Source: Lamellibrachia columna (taxonomy: Eukaryota; Annelida; Polychaeta; Sabellida; Siboglinidae). From it: a stretch of DNA of 64,000 nt. Below are positions 34,830 through 46,049 of the stretch, in pieces. Within the stretch, counting starts at the first letter, position 1, and every line of letters begins with the position of its first letter. The position numbers and the translations under genes were made by a program. The DNA lies in assembly GCA_963662155.1 (NCBI GenBank), contig OY759262.1, forward strand, positions 15,229,282 to 15,293,281, given 5' to 3'. The notes under the pieces are model-generated. The model was not told the origin of the DNA and did no database searches. It saw only the letters and a program-made list of their open reading frames with translations.

Positions 34830-35170
34830 GATGATGCCTGGGGTTTTGTGTGATACTGGGTTACTGACGTCACCAGACTGAGGCCACGAGACGCAGGTCA
34901 CAGACGTCTGTCGTTTTGGCAACGGTCCAGACAGACAGGATGGACTCCAGACAGAATATTACAGACGCTTCTCCTGCGTCGTACAACTGCGAATATGTCA
35001 TTGAAGGGCATGTATGTCATCATGGAACATTTTCATAACATTGCATACCTGTTGTTTTAAATCGCTCGAAACATGTCACATATAGGAACACGCTCCCACG
35101 ATATCGTTGTTTATCACGTGGATATGGACCGCCAGAAGTACAAAGTCACAGCGTGTGATGTGATAACAGT
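34830..35170. repeat. Direct duplication, right copy
   Basis: Partner of 34300-34650, in the same orientation about 500 bp downstream. It carries a TGACGTCA octamer at about 34865. Confidence 0.75.
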
Positions 35171-35199
35171 TTTGAGAAGAGTCGGTCGGGCGGTGGGCG

Positions 35200-35248
35200 G
35201 GCGGGCTGGCTGGCTGGCTGGCTGGATGGATGGCTGGCTGGCTGGCCT
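35200..35248. repeat. (GGCT)n microsatellite
   Basis: GGCTGGCT units with two GGAT changes. Confidence 0.95.
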
Positions 35249-35553
35249 TTACTGTAGGAGCATAGTTTAGGTGATTTCATTAGTTTGCATTGATGCAGGA
35301 AGTTACCGCGCTAGACGGGTGATGCTGTATCGGCCCATTGCAATACCGCGGATCGTATTGTAAGCTCAGTGGAGCGCGAGGAGGGAGCCGGAGTGGGTAT
35401 GGGCTTTCTATTAGGGGATGGGGGTCTTACCCATAATAAAATCAACTTAGAGCTCAGAAATGCATTTAAAATGCATTGCTGGGTTTAATTTAAAAAACTG
35501 GGTTGATGCAGGAGGCACACTACACGCTTAAAGAGCCCCAAAACTGCGAGATG

Positions 35554-35779
<226 letters not shown>

Positions 35780-35981
35780 ATGTTAATATACTTACGAATA
35801 TACGTACAAAATATTCCAGATCTACCCCCCTGCCCCCCCCCCCCCCCCGCGACGACATCCATGGATATAACTTCAAAGAATTAACAATCAATCAATCTAC
35901 ATGAAAATGTGCCTATGACCGCGTACGAACATCGTCATTCGTCAACGTGGGCACAATAATCGATTACCAAGTCCCGCTATG

Positions 35982-36140
<159 letters not shown>

Positions 36141-36297
36141 TTGTGGTCTTTTGTTTTGCAATTTACAATACAATCTTACATATTAGCAGTTCACGTTTAA
36201 GTGGAAATACGTCAAATATGTATGGCGTGAAGAAGATTTTAGTTGAAGATCTCGTACGACATTATTGCCGCGTCTCGTTTTAATCGCTTTCCGTCAT

Positions 36298-36505
36298 CAG
36301 TAAGGACTGCCTGCACGGACTCTCGCTGACGTCATCAGGACTGCCTGCACGGACTATCGCTGACGTCATCAGTAAGGACTGCCTGCAAGGACTCTCGCTG
36401 ACGCATCGCCGTACATCGTAGCTCCCGGGTCTGGCACACGTACATCGTAGCTCCCGGGTCTGGCGCACGTACATCGTAGCTCCCGGGTCTGGCGCACGTT
36501 TGCAG
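36298..36505. repeat. Two adjacent minisatellites (about 35 bp x3 and 30 bp x3)
   Basis: The first unit contains GACTGCCTGCACGGACTCTC, and two of its copies carry TGACGTCATCAG. The second unit is near CGTACATCGTAGCTCCCGGG followed by TCTGGCGCA. Confidence 0.9.
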
Positions 36506-36820
36506 CGAACATCAGAGAAGGAGTGAGTCAGACAGCGATATCATTTCACCACCTGTAAAGTCACCGCGGTGTGCATGATTACACTTGGTTTTTGTCAAAA
36601 TACATACATAAAGTTAGATCACAGTTCCTCTTCAAACGTATGCAGCTTAACGTGTAACAAGATACACTACTAATGTAGATCAGAGAGATTTTCGACACCG
36701 CGTGTCTCATCACATAACAGGACTACACGTAAACACCGCGTGATACTGCTGTAAAGTGATGTCAATTTACACGACCGTATACGCTGAGCTGTCATTTCAG
36801 CTGTGATGTCTATACGATGC
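36506..36820. other. No gene recognised
   Basis: Unique-looking sequence before the hairpin. Confidence 0.4.
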
Positions 36821-36878
36821 GATGTTTGCTATCAACATGCGCACTGGTGTGGCAGTGCGCATGTTGATAGCAAACATC
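36821..36878. repeat. 26-bp perfect hairpin with a 6-nt loop
   Basis: Bases 36821-36846 and 36853-36878 are exact reverse complements around GTGTGG. The stem includes GCTATCAACATGCGCACTG. The long-TIR element begins about 6 bp after the right arm. Confidence 0.95.
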
Positions 36879-36883
36879 AACAT

Positions 36884-37645
36884 ACCCTAGGATATCTTCC
36901 CTGGACATCTACCTCCCAGGGGGAGATATCCTAGGGTATGTTCTCCATCCTGGATATATTACCTCCTCTACAACACGACTGGCCGTTGGGTGATGTATAG
37001 CCATTGCTGCGGAAATAGAAGTGATAGCCAGCGCCGAGCATTCAACTTTGATGTGAAAAAGTCGAGAAAGCACCTGGCAACATGTTTACACAAGCGAGAC
37101 ATCACACCTTTACCAACTTCCGACAACTGTCGTCTCCTGCCCAGAAGGCGTACACGATGAAAGTGGTGTGTCGGGGATTCCCCGCTGCTGAGATGCAGAA
37201 GTGCGTCAGCTGTCAGCAAGCTGTCCTGCCACACAAAATGTCTCATATCGGTCACACATGCAGTGACTGCCTATAATGATGTAGCAAAGCAGCGTTTGCA
37301 TAGTTTCATGCAACGCATGACTTAGAGTAAGCAATTTGATAATAGTTATTACATGATGAAAGTTATAATAAATGTCCCATTACTTTAATTGTCACAAAAC
37401 AGTATGGGCAACATACACTAAATGTGTGTGATGTATTCCACGTGAATTTTTTTCATTCTAAGTCATTACATGATGAAATTGATAATAAATATTGCATTAA
37501 TTGCACCGTATTCTTCTTTTCTTGCTGTAGATGGAAATAGTGTGGAGTAAATACCACTTTGATGTTGGAGAAAATATCCAGGGTGGGGGAGATATCTTAG
37601 GTCATCTTTCCCTCTCGGGGGAAGGTATCCAGGGGGAGGTGTAGT
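36884..37645 (+). mobile_element. Long-TIR non-autonomous DNA element, copy 2
   Basis: The left end (36884-36965) and the reverse complement of the right end (37560-37645) align over about 65 bp: TCTTCCCTGGACATCTACC against TCCCCCTGGATACCTTCC, then AGGGGGAGATATCCTAGG against AGGGAAAGATGACCTAAG, then CCATCCTGGATAT against CCACCCTGGATAT. The inner right part (37327-37530), with AGTTATTACATGATGAAA and ATTTTAATTGCA-like blocks, matches copy 1 at 10.8-11.16 kb. The centre holds a small frame with a Cys-rich end. No transposase domain is recognisable, and the superfamily is unknown. Confidence 0.7.
37082..37276 (+). CDS. Small Cys/His-ended frame inside the long-TIR element
   Basis: The 64-codon frame ends KCVSCQQAVLPHKMSHIGHT followed by CSDCL. 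The two CxxC pairs about 17 residues apart, with intervening His residues, could bind zinc as a zinc-ribbon-like knuckle. The first part has no recognisable domain, and the reading frame just upstream is broken. It may be the tail of a lost transposase or a captured exon. A 95-codon minus-strand frame overlaps it; the plus strand is preferred because of the paired cysteines. Confidence 0.35.
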   Translation: MFTQARHHTFTNFRQLSSPAQKAYTMKVVCRGFPAAEMQKCVSCQQAVLPHKMSHIGHTCSDCL

Positions 37646-37674
37646 GTTACACTGGAACTAATAAATATCAGAGA

Positions 37675-37774
37675 TATAGACTACACGTTATATACATTTA
37701 TACATTGTATATATAGTGTATCTATACAGTCATACTTATACAAAGAGCTAGACTACACGTTATATACAGTTATA

Positions 37775-37866
<92 letters not shown>

Positions 37867-37970
37867 TATCTATACAGTCAGACTTATACAAAGAGCTAGG
37901 CTACATGTTATATACAGTTATACATTGTATATAATTATATAGTGTATCTATACATTCATACTTATTGGAT
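37675..37970. repeat. ~70-bp imperfect repeat, three units, one carrying a (TA)n expansion
   Basis: CTACACGTTATATACA and GTGTATCTATACAGTCATACTTATACAAAGAGCTAG-type blocks recur at about 37680, 37750 and 37900. The middle unit has about 90 bp of TA inserted at its TATATATA core. Confidence 0.85.
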
Positions 37971-38740
37971 GTATGCTAAAATGTGTTACTGAAAATAAAA
38001 TACAGGAGATTATTAACAATTTGAAGCGCAGTTGTACTGGACCAATTACCAACGTAATGCTAAGGTAATTTGATACTGCGTGTTACAATTTGAAAGTGGG
38101 GTCCGTCGAAAGTAATGAGGTTATTTGAGTATACTACACTTTTTGCAAATAGGACGGAATAGAAAAGTTCTTAAACTTTAGAAAGATGACGCATATAATC
38201 GATTGTAAGTAACAGTCAGACTTAATAATAATAATAATAATAATAAAGAATCGTGAGACTTTAATAGAATTGACGTCGTCACTATATTTAGAAATTTATA
38301 TTCTGGTGTTTTGGCTTTCCCCGAATTAGTTATGACATACAATCAAATTTTCGATAAATCATGCACGACAAAGCTGATGCTTTCGTGCCTACTCCGTCTC
38401 TACTACCAAGACAATTGTGTGTTATTACCGTTTTGTCTTTCATTTTGCTGCAAGCACATACGCCAAATGTTAAAGCCCACAAAAACTCCACCCGCGTGCC
38501 AAATGAACGTCAAGCTTTCACTCGGCAATTGTTATTAGCCACACGCATGACACACAGGTCGACCGCGGGTGTGTGTTTGTGTTTTTATTTATCTGTGCGC
38601 CAAAACCCATTAAATGCTACACAAACAACTGCAGTTTCGTACGGTGGTTTTCAACCCAACCTAAACGTTGTCGACCAATGAACTTAGACATAAAGGCGGA
38701 ACCTCTGATTGATCGTTCCGTTATTGACCGACCCCGTCGA
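37971..38740. other. No gene recognised
   Basis: A (TAA)n run lies at 38226-38247. Overlapping short frames at 38311-38850 show no domain. Confidence 0.4.
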
Positions 38741-38742
38741 TG

Positions 38743-38808
38743 GACGAGGACACCCGTCCATGGGCGAGGACACCCGTCCAGGGATGAGGACACCCGTCCA
38801 GGGGTGAG
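38743..38808. repeat. 20-bp minisatellite, three units
   Basis: The unit is GAGGACACCCGTCCATGGGC with small changes. Confidence 0.9.
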
Positions 38809-40340
38809 GGCGACGCTAGTTTCGCCTAATGATGATCGCTACTGTCGGACGTAAATATAAACCAGGCACGCCGAGCATAAATTGAGCTATGACTAATCCC
38901 ATATATCGCCACGTTCGTTTCCGATCCACCAGCTGCTTGCACGTCAAAAACACCACTCATTGAATACTGAAATTCACATAGATGGATTGATAATAGTCTC
39001 GTCTGTGGCCGTCGCGATACGATGCCCGCCAGATTTATACGAACTCAGATTTACGCAGTGTCGTGAGTCATACAAAACACAGCTGCACGCAAGACGTATC
39101 GTACGCTCACTTCGCGGCAATAACAAATACAAGCACCAGTACTTGTGAACTCACTCGACGGGCCACCGACCGTGAAGTAGCGTTGTCGTCGGGGCGGGTA
39201 TGATAAAACGCCCGCTACCACCAGTCAATGAACGTAATAACTGGAATAAAAGGAGGGATCACAAATTAACTGAGGCGTCGATGCTGCGATAAATTATGCC
39301 CATACACACACGCGTTAAACACGAGTTCATGTAGTTAAACTATGTCTTTGCTGATTATATTCGGAATTCCATCATAATATTTTATGTGCTGTATGTCGTC
39401 TACAAAATCGATTGGATTTATTTATTGCAAAATGTGGATATTATATGAACGCAGTTTATTTAGCCTTCAACTTACCGACGACCCTCCCCCCAACAGCTGT
39501 CGCAAACAGTCAGCCGTCTGATGATCAAACCAGACAGACGCAACACGAGCGACCTAATTTTATGGTTGACAGCGCAAACGGTCATAGTCAGTCTAGACAC
39601 CGAGATTAATCGAAATTAGCATTTTAGGTCATCATCTTTCGCCTCGACCGGACAGGTTTTAGTCCAGAAAGGCCAGTTAACGAGATGCCATGCAGTGGTT
39701 GGCCGTTAGCGCCAGACAACAGGTGTCGGTCGGTGTGTGGGAGCAAGTGACACCGATGTCAGTCGACTCGAGGAATCGCCTCGTTAATTAATATTTGTCG
39801 ACGCATCAATAACGGCGCGTGTGCCGTTACAACACCGCGGAGTATCGGGTCGTTCGTGTAACGATATCGCTGACTCAGTCGGGAGTTAAAAAAATAGATC
39901 AGGTTGTTTGAAACACTGCGCTTTCGCTGATTGAAATATAGTGTAACACATTAAGCGTAAATGAGATGGCGAGTTATTGTGAAGTGTTGCTAACGGTGTT
40001 TTAACTCACTGCGGAAGATGGCATGGTGAACAATTGTCTCTACTACCAAGACAATTACTACCTTTAATCCTTTGTTCATGATTATTTAATTGCTATATAC
40101 CTGCGGTGGCTACGTCAGACTAACGTGTGTCAATGTTCTGAGTGAAATTAATGCTAAAAGTAGACTAGACTATAATTCCACGCGGTGTGCTAAATTACGA
40201 TTTGGACTTTGTAAAAACAGTTTACGTAGCAGAGTTTTTGTCAAAACTAACCATTTCTGTCTTAAAACATCAACATGCAAGCGTGATATTCATGTAAATG
40301 GTCGCCCAAACAAACCACATACACTCTTCAAACGAAGGTG
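38809..40340. other. No gene recognised
   Basis: Unique-looking sequence without convincing exons. Confidence 0.4.
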
Positions 40341-40345
40341 ATCCG

Positions 40346-40416
40346 TTCATCGCTGACACATGAACATCGCTGACACATGAACATCGCTGACACGTGAACA
40401 TCGCTGACACATGAAC
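40346..40416. repeat. 17-bp minisatellite, four units
   Basis: Unit ATCGCTGACACATGAAC, one copy with CACGTG. Confidence 0.95.
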
Positions 40417-41324
40417 ATTCTGTGCGCAGCAGAAGTGTCGTAGTCTGCAAAATTAATGTGCTCTTGTCCTTGTGCAGAAAAACAATTTCAGGATGCAAAA
40501 TCCTCGAAAGGGGGTACCGGCTCAAAATCACGCGCACTTAATTCGTGTATGCCGTGGAGCAGGAAGTGACCCAGTGATCTAATCTACGGGCATGTGATAT
40601 TCTACAGTCAATGTTACATGTCTCTGTCTGCATGCCACCACTGGAAATGTAAGCATGTTCGCAGCATAAATAGCGTCGCTCTCATACTTGCCCATTTCCC
40701 CATCTTCATCTAAAAAAATTTCCGGTAAGGAAAGGTACAAGAAATCCCCGAAAAAAACTTACACTTTAAGTTTATTCGTCTAGTTTAAACCCGGAAGTGA
40801 AATAGCGATATGTTCCCTTATATAAGATGATGGGAGTGAAGGAGATGGAGCAAAGGAGACGGGAGCGAAGGAGATGGGAGTGAAGGCGACGGGAGGGAAG
40901 GCTACAGAAACGAAGGCACCAGGAGCGCAAGATAGCCAGGAGACGGGAGGGAAAGGTGACATGTTGATGGGCTAGAGGGAGATTGACAACATGCTGCCAG
41001 GTGACACGACTGCAGCACAGAATGCGACGGAAGGGATCCGATGCGAGAGCTACTCTGGGGTAGTGATAGAGGGGTGAGTAGGAGAGGGTGTTTATGGGGA
41101 ACTTGGTAGTTAGGAAAACTGACAGCAGGCTTGTTAACAAATGCAAATGCATTTGAATGCGCATTTGAATGTTGAGCATTTGAATGCGCCTTCAAATGCC
41201 CCCGTGGGTCTGACAGAGCGCCAAGCAAGGGGGACGACGTGGTGGTTTGCTTTCCAGGGGCAACAATAGAGGTTAAAAAACAGAGAGGGTGGAAAAAATT
41301 GCGGTTCCAGGCAAGGGGGGTTCT

Positions 41325-41695
41325 ATTTTAGTACACATCGGGACTAACAACGCAGAGAGGCAGGATACAACTGCCATAGCTAGTTAGAACACTTAAGCAG
41401 ACATGGATTGAACAGATAATTCTGTTAGGGATTCTACCGGTATTGGGAAGCAGGGGTCAGGGATGTCGAAATTGCCGGAGGATGGCAATTTACACGTTAG
41501 TTCAGCAGCTATGTAGGGAAGAGGAAGTTTGATTTGTGGGGATGTTTTGTTGGGAGGGCTGATATGTTCATGAAGGATGGGCTTCATCTAAGTGGAAAGG
41601 GGGCAGCAGTATTTGCGGATGAACTCTCAGCAGCTGTCGACAGTGACATGGGTAACATAACACATATTTTTGGGAGCAAACATTGTTTAAACTAG
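41325..41695 (+). pseudogene. LINE ORF1 C-terminal part with SGNH-esterase-like motifs
   Basis: In three successive frames the sequence reads ILVHIGTNNAER (Gly-Thr-Asn block), then TLKQTWIEQIILLGILPVLG and CRNCRRM, then DGLHLSGKGAAVFADEL (Asp-x-x-His block), ending at TAG. HIGTNN and DGLHLS correspond to conserved blocks of SGNH-hydrolase/esterase domains, which are known in ORF1 of CR1-like retrotransposons and are thought to assist RNP or membrane interaction. At least two frameshifts break it, so it cannot be translated as a unit. The upstream part (40840-41320) is a purine-rich linker with GGGAGCGAAGGAGA units, also degenerate. Confidence 0.65.
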
Positions 41696-41784
41696 AACCG
41701 CAGGAGGGTTACTTAGAGGTGCCTCAAACAGGACAAAAGGCCACCAGTACACACAAACCAGTAACAACATGTCCAGAAAACATT

Positions 41785-42540
41785 CCTGAAGCTGGTTATT
41801 AATGGGTGTGTTTAAATGCAAAGAGCATAGTAAATAAGAAAAACGAATTAAACATTATGGTAGAAGATACTGACCCTCGCATAATTGGTATAACCGAATC
41901 ATGGGCCAACATAGACATAACATATGCTGAATTAAGACTGACAGGATACGTAATGTTTAGGAGAGATCGAATAGGAAGAAGGGGAGGGGGAGTTATTATA
42001 TAAATATATTAAAGAATCTATTCAGGTTTATCAAATAAAATTAAAAAGGAAAGCAGATTGCTATGAAGCTTTTTAATGCATTATGGTTACAGGAAATTCA
42101 ACATTAACTATTGGATTAGTTTACCGAAGTCCAAACATAAACGAAGGGGTATAGCACAAAAGGGGATAACACAAAAATACAAAAAGGTATAAAGGAAGTG
42201 AGTAAAGGGGAATGTATCATAATGGGAGATTTTAACCACGGACACATACAATGGAAATCTCTAGAGAGTACAGGGGGTGAGGACCAACAGTTTCTATTTT
42301 TAATTCATGACAGCTTCCTTATTCAACACGTGCTAGAACTAAAAGAGATAATGTATTATAGATTTAGTTTTGTCTTCACAATATGAATTAGTGGACAATG
42401 TCAAACTACATTGGGTAACAGTTATCATAATCAAATACATTTTAACATAAAGTAAATCAGAAAGTATACAAATAAAAAAATACAGGAGAAACTTCCACAA
42501 AGGTAAATATAAAGATATTAGAAAATACTGAGCAAAGCTA
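41785..42540 (+). pseudogene. LINE ORF2 endonuclease domain, frameshifted (copy A)
   Basis: The domain is an apurinic-type (exonuclease III-like) endonuclease that nicks target DNA. Visible blocks are CLNAKSIVNKKNEL (start of the domain), IIGITESWA with the catalytic Glu, GYVMFRRDRIGRRGGGVII, then in another frame GLVYRSPN, and in a third CIIMGDFNHGHIQWKSLES with the Asp-Asn pair. The final SDH block is not intact. At least three frame changes and stops interrupt it. Confidence 0.8.
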
Positions 42541-42730
42541 GATTGGAATAATTCAGATTGGAAACATTCAAGCAGCTAGCAGCGTGTATATGTTTATAAA
42601 CAAGGTTGACACATATCTCAGGAGGGCGGGTTACACGTAGATTAAAAATGTTGGACTTCGTTAAGTCAATGGCTTCCTTGTCCACTTGCCATCTGAGCAT
42701 TTTCCTTGAATGGCAACCTTGTTTAATCTA

Positions 42731-43985
42731 ACTTAACTGACTGTTTTGTTTCCACTGCGGTCAAATGTAAAATGGTGACACTTCAACTTCGGATGTAGTT
42801 TAAACGCTGAGCGTTCTTATTGACATCTTGGAAAAAAACATATGCTGTAATGATAATCAATGATAATATCACTAATTAACTAATACTGTCGGACATTATA
42901 TGATGGCATCGCGCTCAGAAGATACATCTTTGTCGACGACTGGTGGATCTGTTCTCCTTTTTTACGTAGTACGTCTGGTAAAGCTCACGCTCATGTTGAC
43001 TGTTGCTTGCTGGCTTTCTGAACCATTTTTTAATCGTTGATGTATTAAGTCTGCCTACTGTCAAAAATAACCCCCAAACGTATTCAAACACACGAAATAA
43101 GATCGCCATAACGAGATAAGGACATAAGGTCACTGTGACACAATGGTGATATGAATAGTAAATATTCCCGTTATCGTTAATTGTACCCTCCCACAATTAT
43201 CTCCAGACGAAACACAAAAGGCTCAATATTGCTACTGCTATGGGCGTTGAATACACAAAGGCAAGCGGTAAACTGAAGCTTTTCCGAGGCGCCGCCGGCG
43301 AGACAGGGCGCTAGCCTCACTACGGAACGGCGACATAGCCCGTCTGACTCACGAAGCTGCCGTCAAATCTGTCACTTTCGTCGGGAACGCTTCCTTTCGT
43401 CGCCGACAAGTCACGACATGTTCTGAGTTTTGTAGCAGCGCGCCGCCGCCGCCAGCCCGCATAGAAAGCGAGATGTTCCCCTGCTAGTCCTCGCGAATCA
43501 CGCCTCGTCGCACACGTATTACACAGACCGACATCTATGTTTATTGGCGCCCTCTCAGCAGGGTTCAAAGGCTAGAGCCTCGCGGTCTGACGGAGCAGCG
43601 TCAAATAAATCCTGCGGTCAGTTGAATGGATGGAGATCGTTGCCTTTTCTTTACCCCTTTAACCGCGCGTGTGTGATGTTCGGGTGTAGAGTATGTAGTG
43701 TGTTTGCGGGAGAGAATGACGCAGATAGACGTAGCAAGGAGAGAACATTGTAAACAACATTAGTCTATTAAAGATAATCTAACAACATTTTTATTCTGTG
43801 ATAGCGCCGTGCAGTTTTAGCTTTGAGTGTAGGTGATGTGCGAAGATGAAGGGACCAGAGGTGGAGATTGATCGGCAGAGATTTGGCGTTGATGGAAAGG
43901 GAAGAGGTGGGTTGTGCCAGTGGTTCCGGTGGGTGGGACAGTGGATGATAAAGTGGAGGGTGGCGATGAGAGAGATGCTAGGGAG
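42731..43985. other. No gene recognised
   Basis: GC-rich between 43280 and 43620, with short frames on both strands but no domain. This is a possible CpG-type region. Confidence 0.4.
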
Positions 43986-43989
43986 AGCT

Positions 43990-46049
43990 CACCTCAGCCT
44001 GGGAGGAGGCTGTGAGGAGGCAAGGTGATAGGTCGGAAGGAGACGGGAGGGTCTGAGAGGAGAGGGAAGGCGACGGGATCGAAGGCGACGGCAGGGAAGG
44101 AGCAGGGAACAAAGGCGTCCGGGATGAGAGCGACAGGAGCGCAAGATAGCCAGGAGACGGGGGAAGGTGACGTGTTGGTGGGCGAGAAGGAGATAGACAA
44201 CATGCTGCCAGATGACACGACTGCAGAACAGAATACAGGGGAAGGGATCCGATATGTGGAAAGGGATCCCACGCAAGAACTGCACTGAGGTAGTGATAGA
44301 AGGGGTGAGGAAGAAACCGAGGGTGTTTGTGCGGGACTCGATAAAAAACCGACAGAGCACTAAACAAGGGGGACAAAGTGGTAGTTCGCTTTCCATGGTC
44401 AAAAATAGAGGCTTTCAAAGAGAGGGTGGAAACAATCATAGAATATATTCTAGTACACGTAGGAACTAATAAGGAGAGGGAGGGTACAACTGTCAAAGTT
44501 AAGATGTACAAGCAGTTAGTCAGAACACTTCAGCAGACACTGATTGAGCAGATAATTCTGTCAGGGATTTACCAGTAATGGGAAGCAGGTGTCAGGGTTA
44601 TATAAACTGCCGGAGGATGGCAGATGAACTTTCAGCTGCAGCATGGGCAGCATCAAACATGTTCTTGGTAACAAACATTGTTTAAACAAGAAGCGCAGGG
44701 GGATTACTTAGAGGACAAGAGGCCACTAGGACAAGAGGCCACAAGGACAAGAGGCCACTAGGACAAGAGGCCACAAGGACAAGAGGCCACAAGGACAAGA
44801 GTCCACTAGGACAACAAGCCACAAGGACAACATGCTACAAGAACAACAGGCCACTAGGACAACAGGCCACAAGGACAACAGGCCACTAGGACAACATACC
44901 ACAAGGACAAGAGGCCACTAGGACAAGATGCCACAAGGACAAGAGGCCACAAGGACAAGAGGCCACTAGGACAAGAGGCCACAAGTACAAGAGGCCACAA
45001 GGACAAGAGGCCACAAGGACAAGAGGCCACTAGGACAAGAGGCCACTAGGACAAGAGGCCACTAGTACACACAAACCAGTAACAAAATGTCCGGAAAATA
45101 TTTATGAAGCTGGTTATAAATGCGTGTGTTTAAATGCAATGAGAATAGAAAAAAAACTACTTAAATATTATGGTAGAAGATATTGACCCTCACATAATTG
45201 GTATAACCGAACCATGGGCCAACATAGACATAGCAGATGCTGAATTAGGACTGACAGGATACGCAATGTTTAGGAGAGATCGAATAGGAAGAAGGGGAGT
45301 GGGAGTTATTTCTTTCTAACGAAATAAAATTAGAAAAGGAAGCAGATTGCGATGAAGCTTCTAGCGCAATATAGTTGCAGGAAATTCAACATTAACTATT
45401 GCATTAGTTTACCAAAGTACAAACATAATAAAAGAAGATGATAACACAAAAATACAAAACGCTATAAAGGAAGTGACTAAAGGGAATGTATCCTAATGGG
45501 AGGTTATACATAATTAAATACATAATTATATACAACGGAAATATCTAGAGAGTACAGGGAGTGAGGACCAACAATTTTAATTTTTAATACAGAATAGCTT
45601 CCTTACTCAACACGTGTTAGAACTAAGAAGGGGAGATAATGGATTAGATATAGTCTTGTCTTCACAAAATTAATTAGTGGACAATGACAAAATACATGAA
45701 CCATTTGGTAACAGTGATAATAATAATCAAATACATTTTGACATCAAAATAAATCAGAAAGTAAAAATAAAAAGAAATACACGAGAAACTTCCACAAAGG
45801 TAAATATAAAGATATGAGAAAATACTTAACAAAGCTAGATTGGAATAACGTGCAGCAATTGAATGTTGGAACATTCTAAAATGGAACTGAGAGGATTATT
45901 GAACAATTTATTCCCTTGAAAAACAAGGAAAGTGGTCTAGAAAGAAACACTTGTCAAGAAGCTATTAGAAAAATAGCGTACAAGCAAACTATGTGGAGGG
46001 TTTATAAGCATACCAGAAAGGATGCAGTCTACACAAATTATAAAGAGGC
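43990..46049 (+). mobile_element. CR1-like LINE, copy B, with an internal 16-bp expansion
   Basis: The copy carries ORF1 (43990-44700), an amplified 16-bp unit at the ORF1-ORF2 boundary (44712-45063), the endonuclease (45090-45700) and the linker towards the reverse transcriptase (RKIAYKQTMWRVYKHTRKDA, about 45965-46025). It is cut where the minus-strand copy C begins. Frames are broken throughout, and the endonuclease reads IIGITEPWAN, with Ser changed to Pro beside the catalytic Glu. Confidence 0.8.
44712..45063. repeat. 16-bp minisatellite, 22 units, born inside LINE copy B
   Basis: The unit is AGGACAAGAGGCCACT or the ACAA variant at its end. Start-to-start distance from first to last is exactly 21 x 16 bp. 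Copy A has a single version at the same place (AGGACAAAAGGCCACC, followed by AGTACACACAAACCAG as here), so the array arose by amplifying LINE sequence in situ. Confidence 0.92.

Larger units (their letters stand above)
40840..42730 (+). mobile_element. CR1-like LINE, copy A, internally deleted
   Basis: The plus-strand copy runs ORF1 remnant, ORF2 endonuclease remnant (to about 42540), then jumps directly to the last codons of ORF2 (FINKVDTYLRRAGYT) and the 3' UTR with CCACTTGCCATCTGAG. The whole reverse transcriptase domain is missing. It shares ORF1 and endonuclease sequence with copy B (43.99-46.05 kb) and the 3' end with copy 1 (31.0 kb), so all belong to one family. Confidence 0.85.
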
